Below, one piece after another: positions 28,553-36,967 of a stretch of DNA of 64,000 nt. Numbering within the stretch: position 1 is the stretch's first letter; each line of letters starts with the position of its first letter. The stretch spans positions 1 to 64,000 of the forward strand of contig JANQGW010000177.1 of assembly GCA_028282905.1 (NCBI GenBank), given 5' to 3'. A program made the translations under genes and the position numbers. Origin of the DNA: Sedimentisphaerales bacterium (lineage in GTDB: Bacteria; Planctomycetota; Phycisphaerae; Sedimentisphaerales; Anaerohalosphaeraceae). The notes below the pieces were generated by a model that was not told the origin of the DNA, ran no database searches, and saw only the letters and a list, made by a program, of their open reading frames with translations.

Positions 28553-30940
28553 TTATCCACCTGTAATCGCCGAATTCTCTGCCGCTTCGGGCTTCTGTTC
28601 AGGCGTTTTCGGCGTTGCACCCAGTGCCAGTGCCATCCGCCGATTCAGCCAGTGTGCATCCTGCTGGGCGGTCCAGTCCAGTACCTGGCCAAAAGTCTCC
28701 GGCTGAGCCTTCGCCAGCAGTACCATTGCCATCAGACGTACGGGCCATTTGTCATGCCCCAAATTCTGTGAAATATCGGTCACCAATGTCGTATCCAGCG
28801 GCACCGACAGCGTCAACAGTGCGTCCATTGCCTCGACACGAACCTTCCAGCTTTGATCCTTTAACGCCCGGCGAATGCTATCAGCCAGCAGGGTCTGGTC
28901 CACCTGAACATAGCGGAAATCGGCCCCACTGATGGCAAAGGCCTTTTGCTCAGCCAACAAGCCCGCAAACAGGCGAATCGCACGAAACTGCTGACCCGGA
29001 CGGCCCTTGGACAACGCATCAAGCCGCTGCATTAAAAACTCCCGCGTCAGGCTCACGCCGGGACGCTTGACCGTTTCTGTAATCGGCTCAAAGCCCTGCA
29101 AGCCTGACTGTACATTGCCGGCTTCATCTGCAACAGGGTCCAGGTATGCCGTAAACTTCACATCAACACCCGCCTGCGGATACGTCAGCAGAATTCGACG
29201 CAGCTTCCCAGTATCAGTCGGCAGCGGCACAGAAACATGCTCGCCCGGAGCAATCGGCCGGGACGGGCGAAACGCCATCGAAAGCACGTTGTCAATCGTC
29301 ACATTCAAATCACCAGTCAGTACCGCGTCCACTTGCAACCGCCCCTGAAGCATTCCGCCGGGAGCGATAACCAGCGACGCCGATGAGGTATTTTCAATCA
29401 CAAGTTTGGGCGACAAATCGGTCCCGTAGGAAAACTCACTGCCGCTGAAAACCAGCTTGGCATTAAACCGCTTATCCGGCGTTAAAAACTGTGGTACAAG
29501 GCGTTTTGGATAAGCCTTTTCCAAATCCTGTTCAACCGTTGCCGATTCAGCCGACGGGATATAGTCCGAATCCTGCTCCCGCAACAATTGCAGTGCCTTT
29601 TCAGCCACGAAAGATTCCGGCGACATGGTAATCGCGGACTTCAATAGCGAGATTGCCCGCGTTTTATCCCGCTCGGCAACCGCTACCACAGCCAATGCCA
29701 GAGATGCTGTCTGGGAGGTTTCTTCACGCGGCTCGGCGTACTCTTTGGCTAACTCGCCCTGTCCGCTTTGTGCCAGTGTATAGGCAAATATCTCAGTAAC
29801 GCCCTGCCGGTCCGCAGCCTCTTTGTATGCCCGATTGGCCCACGCCAATGCTTTCTCCGGCTGTTCCAGCACAAAACTGTAAAACCAGGCCAGTTGTTCG
29901 GGATAAATCTGCCGCGAGCCTTTTTCACGCAGCAGCGTTTCTGCCTTTTTGCCGGCCTCGACCAGGCGAGTATTGCCCTTTTCGACCTGCCTGAGTTTCA
30001 GGTACATCTTGCCCGCAACCGCCTCGGCCATCAAATCAAAACGGGAAACTCCGCGATATCTCTCAATCACTTCGAGCGTCGTCGCGGCATGACGCGGTGT
30101 ATGGTAACAGCACAGAATCCACGGCAGGAAAATCGCTTCATCCAATGGTTCACCGGGATGGTAAAACGCGTAAAGCTGCGCCGCATAGTCATAAGCCGCC
30201 GCCGCGGTGCCATACAAACCTAAACGTTTGAGTACATCGGCATATTCAACGGCAATCGCCAGATCATAAGGATTGATGTCCAGTGCCGTGCGCAGGCCCA
30301 CCATATAAGTCGATGGCGTAATTGAAAGTCCCTGTACTTCTGACAGCTCCTGCAGTTTCGCATAAGCCAGTTGATTATACGGGTTCAAATCATACGCATA
30401 TGACAACCGGCTCATCGCGGTTTCCATATCCGCCTTTTCAACCGCCAGCAGACCCAACTGCGTCGCCAAATCCGATCCAAACGCCGGGTTCTGTTGAGCG
30501 TATTTTTTCAGCAGCTTCTCCAGCAGAACTTCTCGGTCCAGGCGACTGTTCTGCTGTTCCAGCAGACTTGCGACCGCCCCATTGAGAACAACTAAGTCAG
30601 CCCGTGAATCCACCTGCCGGGCCAAGGCCCAATGGATACTCTCGGAGTAATCGATGTTGCCGTAACGGCCGGCAGCGCCAATCCGCAATATCTGATCGGG
30701 CACCGGTGCGGACGCTTTATCCAGCGCCAGCGACGCATCCAGAAACGTCATCGCCTGTTCAATCACCTGCGGATCAGCCGGCGTCTGCTCATAGAACGCG
30801 CGCGCCTGGCGGGCAAACTGTTCAGCGGTATTCTGTGAAAATAACGATTCGGTTTTCAGCGCTCCATCGACCGAAGCCCCCAAAAGAAAACATCCTGTGA
30901 CCATCAAAATAAAGTACGAACCTACCCTGTGTCTGATCAT
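28553..30940 (-). CDS. exported TPR/HEAT-repeat protein of unknown function
   Basis: About 795 residues. ATG at 30940 follows GGAG and gives a signal peptide (MIRHRVGSYFILMVTGCFLLGASVDG). The frame upstream of it opens with TTG and lacks a proper ribosome site. The first ~430 residues are helical repeats of TPR type with many Ala/Leu pairs, including AYDLNPYNQLAYAKLQELSE. A beta-rich middle (about 480-620) follows, then HEAT-like helices in the last 150 residues (VRVEAMDALLTL, WPVRLMAMVLLAKAQPE). No enzyme motif. Likely a periplasmic scaffold; precise role unknown. Confidence 0.75.
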   Translation of the reverse strand: MIRHRVGSYFILMVTGCFLLGASVDGALKTESLFSQNTAEQFARQARAFYEQTPADPQVIEQAMTFLDASLALDKASAPVPDQILRIGAAGRYGNIDYSESIHWALARQVDSRADLVVLNGAVASLLEQQNSRLDREVLLEKLLKKYAQQNPAFGSDLATQLGLLAVEKADMETAMSRLSYAYDLNPYNQLAYAKLQELSEVQGLSITPSTYMVGLRTALDINPYDLAIAVEYADVLKRLGLYGTAAAAYDYAAQLYAFYHPGEPLDEAIFLPWILCCYHTPRHAATTLEVIERYRGVSRFDLMAEAVAGKMYLKLRQVEKGNTRLVEAGKKAETLLREKGSRQIYPEQLAWFYSFVLEQPEKALAWANRAYKEAADRQGVTEIFAYTLAQSGQGELAKEYAEPREETSQTASLALAVVAVAERDKTRAISLLKSAITMSPESFVAEKALQLLREQDSDYIPSAESATVEQDLEKAYPKRLVPQFLTPDKRFNAKLVFSGSEFSYGTDLSPKLVIENTSSASLVIAPGGMLQGRLQVDAVLTGDLNVTIDNVLSMAFRPSRPIAPGEHVSVPLPTDTGKLRRILLTYPQAGVDVKFTAYLDPVADEAGNVQSGLQGFEPITETVKRPGVSLTREFLMQRLDALSKGRPGQQFRAIRLFAGLLAEQKAFAISGADFRYVQVDQTLLADSIRRALKDQSWKVRVEAMDALLTLSVPLDTTLVTDISQNLGHDKWPVRLMAMVLLAKAQPETFGQVLDWTAQQDAHWLNRRMALALGATPKTPEQKPEAAENSAITGG

Positions 30941-30991
30941 CCGTTCTCCAAACAATTCCTTATACTATTCTTCTTTTAGCGATACCAGCCG

Positions 30992-31453
30992 TTACTGCAT
31001 GTGGTAAGAAAAACTCATCACACGCGGCTGTTCCAGCTTGTTGTAATCATCCGTTCTCATGCGTACCGCCAACTCATGTGTTCCGGCCTGAAAGACCAAT
31101 TGCCCCTGGCGTTCCAGCGAAATATCCACCAGTGTTTCCATGCCGTATAAATGCCCAAACGGCGGCTCGGCCCCCAGCAGACAATCGTCAAACATCTCAG
31201 ACATCTCATCCTCGTCAGCCAGCATCACGTCATGTGCGTGCAGGCTCTTTTTCAAGGCTTCCATGTCAATCTTACAGCATGCCGGCAACACGCATAAATA
31301 CGGTTTGCCATCCACTCGAACCACGACGGGTTTTGCCACTTCCATTCCCGGGACATGCTCTTCGGCAGCCATCTGCTGGGCGGTAAACGTCGGTCGATGC
31401 TGACTGGTCTCATAGCGAACACCCTGGGAATCCAGATAATCCAGCACTTTCAT
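30992..31453 (-). CDS. YbaK/ProX-like aminoacyl-tRNA deacylase domain protein
   Basis: 153 residues of the YbaK/aminoacyl-tRNA editing domain fold. The N-terminal VLDYLDSQGVRYETSQHRPTF is the usual opening. VAKPVVVRVDGKPYLCVLPA has the conserved Lys after the small helix, and LLGAEPPFGHLYGMETLVD matches the G-x-x-x-P-[FL]-G loop. Preceded by GGAGGTG. Members hydrolyse mischarged tRNA (for example Cys- or Ala-tRNA-Pro); which one applies here is not decided. A standalone protein, not fused to ProRS. Confidence 0.8.
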   Translation of the reverse strand: MKVLDYLDSQGVRYETSQHRPTFTAQQMAAEEHVPGMEVAKPVVVRVDGKPYLCVLPACCKIDMEALKKSLHAHDVMLADEDEMSEMFDDCLLGAEPPFGHLYGMETLVDISLERQGQLVFQAGTHELAVRMRTDDYNKLEQPRVMSFSYHMQ

Positions 31454-31621
31454 AGGACACCTCCGGTTTCTTACATCGTGCGCATTGTAACCATTATACT
31501 TCTATTATATCCCGACGCCGGTTCCACGTCAATTCCCGCGGGGCAATCTTTCTCTCGATATCGACCGGTTTCCCGCTGGTTTTTAAGTATTTTTGGCGAT
31601 TTTCATCACAAGCGAACAGTT

Positions 31622-33214
31622 TTACGTCTTTTTACGGGGCCGAAACACCAGTTCCAGCATCGGATTGGCCTGCAAACGTGATGAAATCGCATAGGATGCC
31701 GCACAAACCACCATCAATGCAGCAATCCGTATAATATCGTACACTTTTAACATCGGCAGGCCATCCAGTAATTTCAGCGTCCCAAAGCCCGCAGCTGCCA
31801 TCACGCCGGTTGCCACCAGGATTTTCACCAATAGCACCATCGCCGACTTTCCAATGCCAAAATGGAACTTGCGAGCCAGTATCAACAGCAGGACCACCAC
31901 CTGCAAATACGAACAAATCGCCGTGGCCAGTGCCAGTCCCGCCGCACCCATTGACCAGATCAGCGTTAAATTCAGGACAATATTGACTGCTACGGCAATC
32001 ATAGCCGTCCGGGCAGGCCATTTGGAGTCCTGCAGGGAATAGAAGGCCCGTGTAACCACCTGCTGGAGAAAGAAACCGCACAATCCAAGCGAATAATACA
32101 GTAAAACACGCTGAACTTCACTGGTATCAGCAGCAGAAAATTCGCCCCGCTGAAACAGCAGTGCAATCAGCGGACGCGACACCAGCATCAGTCCCACCGT
32201 TGCTGGCATCGCCACAAAAACAGCCGCTCCAACCGCCTGGCGAATCGTTCGGCTTAATAATATTTCATCCTTATCTGCTGCGGCGGCACTCAATACCGGA
32301 AAAATAGCCGTCGCCAGCGATATCCCCAGCACGCCCAGCGGGAACTGGTACAATCGCTGCGAATAAAACAGGCTGGACACCGCTCCATCCCAGACAGGAT
32401 AGGCAACTGTTCGGCCAAACCACGAAAACGTTTCACCCTTTTCAATCGAACCTGATAGACACCGGGCAATGACATCATCGGCCAGCGTATTGATCTGTGT
32501 CACAGTCAAGCCAATGATCATCGGCCCCATCAGCAGCATGATTTTCTTAAACGCCTCTGTTCGCACCTGCCAGGCTGGCTTAAAAGCGACGCCGTAACGG
32601 CTCAGCACGACCGCCTGGAGTACGATCTGGGCTAAACCGGCCAGCAGAACGCCTCCTGCGACCCAGAAAACCATCTGTTTTCCGGGCAATTCCATGAGTT
32701 TGCCTGAGATAAACAGTGAGCATATAGTAAATATATTCAGGACAATCGGCGCCGCCGCTGGTGCGGCAAAATGCCGGTGTGAATTCAGCAAACCCGCCAA
32801 AATCGCCACCGTACAGATCATTGCCATGTACGGCAGCATTACCGCAGTCAATGTCAGCATCAGACGCGTCGATGGCAGTTCGACATGATATTTACAGTAC
32901 CACCACAGCCCCAACTCCCCCACTAATACGATAACCGCCAAAATCGCCAGAACCACCGTCGCAACCGTCCGGCCCAATCGGGCGGCCTCGTCAGGATCTT
33001 TTTTGAGTTGCTCGCTGTACACAGGAATGAGCGATGACGCCGCGGCGCCTTCGCCAAAAATACGCCGGGCCAGATTGGGAATCTTAAACGCAATCGTCCA
33101 GATATCCATCAGACCACCGCGCCCGAAGAAATAAGCAAACGTCATGTCCCGTACCATACCGAAAATCCGGCTGATAACGGTTAACGATGCAATTTGTCGA
33201 AATCCCTTAAACAT
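31622..33214 (-). CDS. murJ: MurJ/MviN lipid II flippase
   Basis: 530 residues with about 14 hydrophobic segments. The N-terminus FRQIASLTVISRIFGMVRD and FGRGGLMDIWTIAFKIPNLARRIFGEGAAASSLIPVYSE are diagnostic for MurJ, which flips lipid-linked peptidoglycan precursor across the inner membrane. The C-terminal helices run to SSRLQANPMLELVFRPRKKT. It sits alone between the deacylase and a receiver-domain protein. Its presence implies that the organism makes peptidoglycan or retains the pathway. Confidence 0.95.
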   Translation of the reverse strand: MFKGFRQIASLTVISRIFGMVRDMTFAYFFGRGGLMDIWTIAFKIPNLARRIFGEGAAASSLIPVYSEQLKKDPDEAARLGRTVATVVLAILAVIVLVGELGLWWYCKYHVELPSTRLMLTLTAVMLPYMAMICTVAILAGLLNSHRHFAAPAAAPIVLNIFTICSLFISGKLMELPGKQMVFWVAGGVLLAGLAQIVLQAVVLSRYGVAFKPAWQVRTEAFKKIMLLMGPMIIGLTVTQINTLADDVIARCLSGSIEKGETFSWFGRTVAYPVWDGAVSSLFYSQRLYQFPLGVLGISLATAIFPVLSAAAADKDEILLSRTIRQAVGAAVFVAMPATVGLMLVSRPLIALLFQRGEFSAADTSEVQRVLLYYSLGLCGFFLQQVVTRAFYSLQDSKWPARTAMIAVAVNIVLNLTLIWSMGAAGLALATAICSYLQVVVLLLILARKFHFGIGKSAMVLLVKILVATGVMAAAGFGTLKLLDGLPMLKVYDIIRIAALMVVCAASYAISSRLQANPMLELVFRPRKKT

Positions 33215-33365
33215 AGTCCGCTTATATCGCCTAACTCGTGAAATTACAAGAAATTAACAAAAACAGTCCCTCTGTTATCGTCATTTCGGGGAATTTGGAA
33301 TGAAATTTAGTCCGTATCCGAATTAAATGCCGTTTGCGGAACAAAATAACTATCGCAACATGCCG

Positions 33366-33761
33366 CTACGACTGTTGTTGTTTGGAGAAATAATGTTCGT
33401 CCAGAACAGCCTCGATGGCCTCCTGTTCCAGCGGTTTTTGCATGAAATCGTTGTAGCCCACCGCCAGCGCCTTGCGTTTGATGCCCTCCAGTTCCAGCGC
33501 GGTAATCGCAACTAATACCACATTGGGATCTCGTTCGCGCAGCAGTGTCGCCACCATAAAACCATCCATCTCCGGGATATTGATATCCACAAAAATCAGG
33601 TCATAATCACCGTGGATGGCCTTGTCCAGCCCCGCTTTGCCGTCAAAACTGCAATCGCATTGACAGCCCGCCCGTTTAAGATAAAGCTCTAAAAGCCGCT
33701 GGTGGCCCGGGTCATCCTCGATAATCAATACCCATGGTTTTTTCGGCAGGCTCGCGTCCAT
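33366..33761 (-). CDS. stand-alone CheY-like receiver protein
   Basis: 131 residues forming a single response-regulator receiver domain. The acidic pair is IIEDD, the phospho-acceptor Asp lies in FVDINIPEMDG, the Thr/Ser position in AITAL, and the Lys in MQKPLE. There is no output domain. AAGGGAG precedes the ATG. It probably relays phosphate or binds a partner. No kinase is adjacent; the nearest is on the other strand at 39.4 kb. Confidence 0.9.
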   Translation of the reverse strand: MDASLPKKPWVLIIEDDPGHQRLLELYLKRAGCQCDCSFDGKAGLDKAIHGDYDLIFVDINIPEMDGFMVATLLRERDPNVVLVAITALELEGIKRKALAVGYNDFMQKPLEQEAIEAVLDEHYFSKQQQS

Positions 33762-33883
33762 CGTTTTCTCCCTTGCGGCAAAGACAACTGAACCGGTTCT
33801 TGACTCTGAAATACTATTCGTATTATATCGGAAATTTGTTCGTTCTCAAGAAAATATGTAGATAATTGTGGCTTGTTCTGCGC

Positions 33884-33946
33884 AAAAAAAGACCGCCTGC
33901 AGAGTCAGTGAGCAAGAGGTGATCTTGCCCGGATTCTACAGACGGC
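33884..33946 (-). terminator. terminator after thioredoxin gene
   Basis: On the minus strand a 12-bp stem with several G-U pairs (about 33935-33946 with 33892-33903) encloses a perfect 6-bp inner hairpin (GCAAGA/TCTTGC) and ends in T7. It lies about 90 nt past the thioredoxin stop. Confidence 0.75.
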
Positions 33947-34038
33947 AGAAGGAGCTTTCTATTATATTAGCAAAAACAGGCGATCAATGCAAGTAAATAA
34001 CAAAAAACCGGGATTTCCCTGCACGCGGCAGACGATTT

Positions 34039-34362
34039 TTACAGCAATTCGTCAATCGCCGCGGTCATTTCCTGCTTGGTGGTCAGACCAACCCACTTCT
34101 TAACCATCTGGCCGTTCTGAAACAGCATAACAGTCGGAATCGCGCTGATGGCATATTCAACGGCGGCTTCGCGGTGGTCATCGGTGTTCATCTTGCAGAT
34201 AATGGCCTTGCCTTCATATTCAGTCGCAATTTCTTCGACGACCGGCGTCAGCATCTTGCACGGACCACACCACGGCGCCCAGAAATCCACCAGAACCGGA
34301 TCGGCCCCGGCGACCGTCGATTCAAACGTCGCATCCGTCAGTTCAACCACATTACCAGCCAT
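34039..34362 (-). CDS. trxA: thioredoxin
   Basis: 107 residues with the active site WAPWCGPCKM and the cis-Pro loop AISAIPTVMLF, the normal length and layout of thioredoxin 1. General cytoplasmic disulfide reductant. The start is the ATG at 34360-34362 with AAAGGA six bases before it; the ATG two codons earlier would touch that element. A strong promoter and a terminator frame the gene, so it is probably a single-gene unit. Confidence 0.97.
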   Translation of the reverse strand: MAGNVVELTDATFESTVAGADPVLVDFWAPWCGPCKMLTPVVEEIATEYEGKAIICKMNTDDHREAAVEYAISAIPTVMLFQNGQMVKKWVGLTTKQEMTAAIDELL

Positions 34363-34418
34363 AATCATTCCTTTCGCAAAAGGGTTATCTCAAAGATTCA
34401 AATTCCAATAGAGTGCTC

Positions 34419-34447
34419 ATTCTAATCGGCCGCCAAAGCCCTGTCAA
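34419..34447 (-). promoter_or_regulatory. sigma70-type promoter for trxA
   Basis: Minus-strand TTGACA (34442-34447), a 17-base spacer and TAGAAT (34419-34424), about 50 bases before the trxA start codon. Confidence 0.75.
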
Positions 34448-34515
34448 ACACTCTGTCAAAAATTGGGGAATCTAACGTCCATCCCGTGCGGCCTCGTTTT
34501 ATAGGACAAGGCAGC

Positions 34516-35307
34516 TTATTTGGATATCACAAGAAAAAATCCCGTAAATGTGATTCTTCGTAAAATTTTTTCTGCGGGAATCTCCTCACGGCCGGTCAGG
34601 GGGTCGCCTATCACATAGTCTCCATCTGTCTTATCAAGAATTGCGATGAAATGCCCAGAGCCGATATCAATCCCTGCAATTGACGGATACGGCAACTCAT
34701 AAGTATTTTCACTATAAACCTTAAACTCACAGGAATATCCCCTTCGCCTTAAAGTCCTGGCAATGTACCAGATTTCCGTGCCGCCGACATAGGAATAGCT
34801 TTCTTTTGCCAATTCTGCCTCGGTAACGATCTCTCCCAAATATCTCATAATAGTGGCAGCACTGGCAGGACCACAAGTAGCTCCCGTGCTTTGACGGCAA
34901 ACGCCATCCTTCCATTTATCATTCATCCCTGCATAATCAATCGGTAAGATTGCAGATTTCGAATGTGGAATAAAAACCCCAATAACCAACAGGCACAAAA
35001 GGAAAGGAGTTGACAAGAACTTGTATTTTTTGAATATTCCTCCGATAACACCTGCTAAAATTCCCGCACCGGATGCCAGCAGTTCACTGCCCGGCAGCGA
35101 GCGTAATTGATAGAACCAGACAGCGTTATCAAACCAATGGTTATAGTAAAGCACATACAGGCAAGCCGGCAGAAAAAGAAACAAGCCCAGTGTCAATAGC
35201 AAAGCCCGAACTCGCTTGTTAGTTTTAGTCAGCCAACAATGTCGGCTAACAAAGAATAACAACAAAGCAATTATCACCGTCGGAATAAAATAGGTATTCA
35301 GATTCAT
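34516..35307 (-). CDS. membrane protein with C39-like cysteine peptidase domain
   Basis: About 263 residues. ATG at 35307 follows AAGGAG; the longer frame overlaps the aminotransferase gene. The first ~120 residues carry three to four membrane helices. The C-terminal domain resembles the C39 bacteriocin-leader peptidase fold: Cys in QSTGATCGPASAATIMRYLG, His in GSGHFIAILDK and Asp in VIGDPLTGRE. C39 domains cleave double-glycine leaders, but no ABC transporter or double-glycine peptide is seen here, and planctomycetes have many orphan copies. Role unknown. Confidence 0.8.
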   Translation of the reverse strand: MNLNTYFIPTVIIALLLFFVSRHCWLTKTNKRVRALLLTLGLFLFLPACLYVLYYNHWFDNAVWFYQLRSLPGSELLASGAGILAGVIGGIFKKYKFLSTPFLLCLLVIGVFIPHSKSAILPIDYAGMNDKWKDGVCRQSTGATCGPASAATIMRYLGEIVTEAELAKESYSYVGGTEIWYIARTLRRRGYSCEFKVYSENTYELPYPSIAGIDIGSGHFIAILDKTDGDYVIGDPLTGREEIPAEKILRRITFTGFFLVISK

Positions 35308-35329
35308 CAAACTCCTTCTTGAAAAACGA

Positions 35330-36175
35330 TTACTTTTCCTTGACAAACTCCTTGAAAGCTTCAATCAGTTTATTGGTCAGCGGGCCGCACTGGCCTGTGC
35401 CGATGACTTGGTTGTCGAAGCGGGTAATTGGCACCACGTCTTTGGTGGTCACTGCCATAAATAATTCGTCACACTCGGCGGCCTGTACGGGCGTGAGTGT
35501 CTTTTCGATGGTTTTCAGCCCGGCATTTTGCGCCACTTGAAAGACTTTCGCCCGGGTGATCGATGGCAGGATTTCATGCCCCAGCGGGCGGGTAATGACC
35601 GCGTTTTCTTTGGCGTCAATTGCAAAGAACGCCGAGCCGGCCCCTTCGGTAATCATCCCGTCATCGCCAACGAGAATCGCCTCGGAGGCGCCTTTTTTGC
35701 CGGCTTCGATACGGGCGAGGATATTGGCCAACAGATTCAGCGACTTGATATCACAGCGTTTCCAACGCCAGTCCGGCTGAGTACAAACGGCGACCCCCTT
35801 TTGCTTAGCCGCGTCATCGTCGTGCAGTTCGCTGACCGTCAGCAGAAAATTGGGAGCTAACCCCTCACTCGGAAGATGATTGCGAATTTCCGATCCGCGG
35901 GTAATGTGAAAATAGATTTTGGCGTTAGCATAACCAGCTTTTTCAACCGCGTCATCAATTTTTTGGCGAACCTCGGCAATATCCACACCACCAATCTGCA
36001 CCTCACGCAGCGACCGCTCAAACCGGGCCAGGTGCTCGTCCAGCGCAAAAATCCGCCCGTCATAACTGCGAACCACCTCATAAACCCCGTCACCAAAAAA
36101 CGTCCCGCGATCCAGGTATGGTTTTCCGACTTGATCCATCGGCATCATTTCATCGTCAACGATTGCAACATCCAT
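35330..36175 (-). CDS. class IV aminotransferase, D-amino-acid aminotransferase-like
   Basis: 281 residues of PLP fold type IV. DRGTFFGDGVYEVVRSYDGRIFALDEHLARFERSL is the family N-terminus. The HITRG motif and the loop ITEGAGSAFFAI, with Lys supplied by the usual central strand, match D-alanine aminotransferase (Dat) and branched-chain aminotransferases. HITRG and the length favour the Dat branch. Likely interconverts D-amino acids, perhaps supplying D-Glu for the cell wall. CAGGAG precedes the ATG. Divergent from rplU. Confidence 0.85.
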   Translation of the reverse strand: MDVAIVDDEMMPMDQVGKPYLDRGTFFGDGVYEVVRSYDGRIFALDEHLARFERSLREVQIGGVDIAEVRQKIDDAVEKAGYANAKIYFHITRGSEIRNHLPSEGLAPNFLLTVSELHDDDAAKQKGVAVCTQPDWRWKRCDIKSLNLLANILARIEAGKKGASEAILVGDDGMITEGAGSAFFAIDAKENAVITRPLGHEILPSITRAKVFQVAQNAGLKTIEKTLTPVQAAECDELFMAVTTKDVVPITRFDNQVIGTGQCGPLTNKLIEAFKEFVKEK

Positions 36176-36209
36176 GTATCATCTCCTGTAAGTCAATAAA
36201 TCGTTGGTT

Positions 36210-36238
36210 ATCATATCTTTACAGGCCCCTTCCTGCAA
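36210..36238 (-). promoter_or_regulatory. putative promoter for the aminotransferase gene
   Basis: Minus-strand TTGCAG (36233-36238), a 17-base spacer and TATGAT (36210-36215), about 35 bases before the start codon. The -35 match is weak. Confidence 0.4.
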
Positions 36239-36367
36239 TAGAAATCCGGATACGAACGATTACCCCGAAAAAGTCACTTAAATTTACGACATCTGTCGAA
36301 TGAAATCTCCATAACCTTTGTTAAATAAGTCACTTATAGAATATTCAACGGTTTTTAGGGATTTTGC

Positions 36368-36396
36368 TTTACAAACGGGGTCTAAATCCCTAAAAT
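36368..36396 (+). promoter_or_regulatory. sigma70-type promoter for rplU
   Basis: TTTACA (36368-36373), a 17-base spacer and TAAAAT (36391-36396), about 60 bases before the rplU start. Confidence 0.75.
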
Positions 36397-36456
36397 GCCT
36401 CATTCTTTATGAATTGATGAAATGATTCTAAATCTTTGCAGCACATAGGAGTTATT

Positions 36457-36786
36457 ATGTACGCGGTAATCGAACAAGGCGGTAAGCAATACAAAGTCAC
36501 CAAAGGTGACGTGATCAATATCGAACTGACCGATGTCCCGGCAGACGCAACCGGCATCGAACTGGATAAAGTAATGTTTGTCAGTGACGGCGAAACAGTT
36601 CAGGTCGGCACGCCCTTCCTGGATGGTGCCAAGGTCATTGCCAGCTTCAAGGTCAGTCAGGACGACGCGGTTGTCAAGGGTCCGAAACTGTACCCGATGC
36701 ACTTTCGTCGCCGCAAAAACAGCAGTCGTAAGATGGGCCATCGCCAGAAATATCTGCAGGTCGTCATCGACGACATCGAAGTGTAA
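36457..36786 (+). CDS. rplU: 50S ribosomal protein L21
   Basis: 109 residues starting MYAVIEQGGKQYKV with the L21 signature near the C-terminus (HFRRRKNSSRKMGHRQKYLQV). AGGAG lies five bases before this ATG; the open frame begins seven codons earlier without a good site. Own promoter upstream and an intrinsic terminator directly downstream, so it is a single-gene unit. The usual partner rpmA (L27) does not follow. Confidence 0.97.
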   Translation: MYAVIEQGGKQYKVTKGDVINIELTDVPADATGIELDKVMFVSDGETVQVGTPFLDGAKVIASFKVSQDDAVVKGPKLYPMHFRRRKNSSRKMGHRQKYLQVVIDDIEV

Positions 36787-36817
36787 CTGACGCTACAACA
36801 AAGTGTTAGCGATTTAA

Positions 36818-36847
36818 AGCCCGACGGAGACCCCGCCGGGCTTTTTT
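36818..36847 (+). terminator. Rho-independent terminator after rplU
   Basis: GC-rich stem (36818-36827 with about 36833-36842) followed by TTTTTT, 30 nt past the rplU stop. Confidence 0.9.
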
Positions 36848-36870
36848 CATGCGCATTTTTCTCAAAAATA

Positions 36871-36903
36871 GTCACAAATGGTAACATAACCGTCACAATT
36901 GGT
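36871..36903 (+). promoter_or_regulatory. 12-bp direct repeat, possible response-regulator site
   Basis: GTCACAAATGGT (36871-36882) and GTCACAATTGGT (36892-36903) differ at one base and start 21 nt apart, two helical turns. The position upstream of the operon that encodes an OmpR-family regulator fits an autoregulatory site. No clear -35/-10 pair could be fixed. Confidence 0.4.
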
Positions 36904-36967
36904 CTTTATTTTCGACTTTCAGTTCAAGGAAATATCTGTTAACCTATGGATTCGAAAGGAGCCAACC

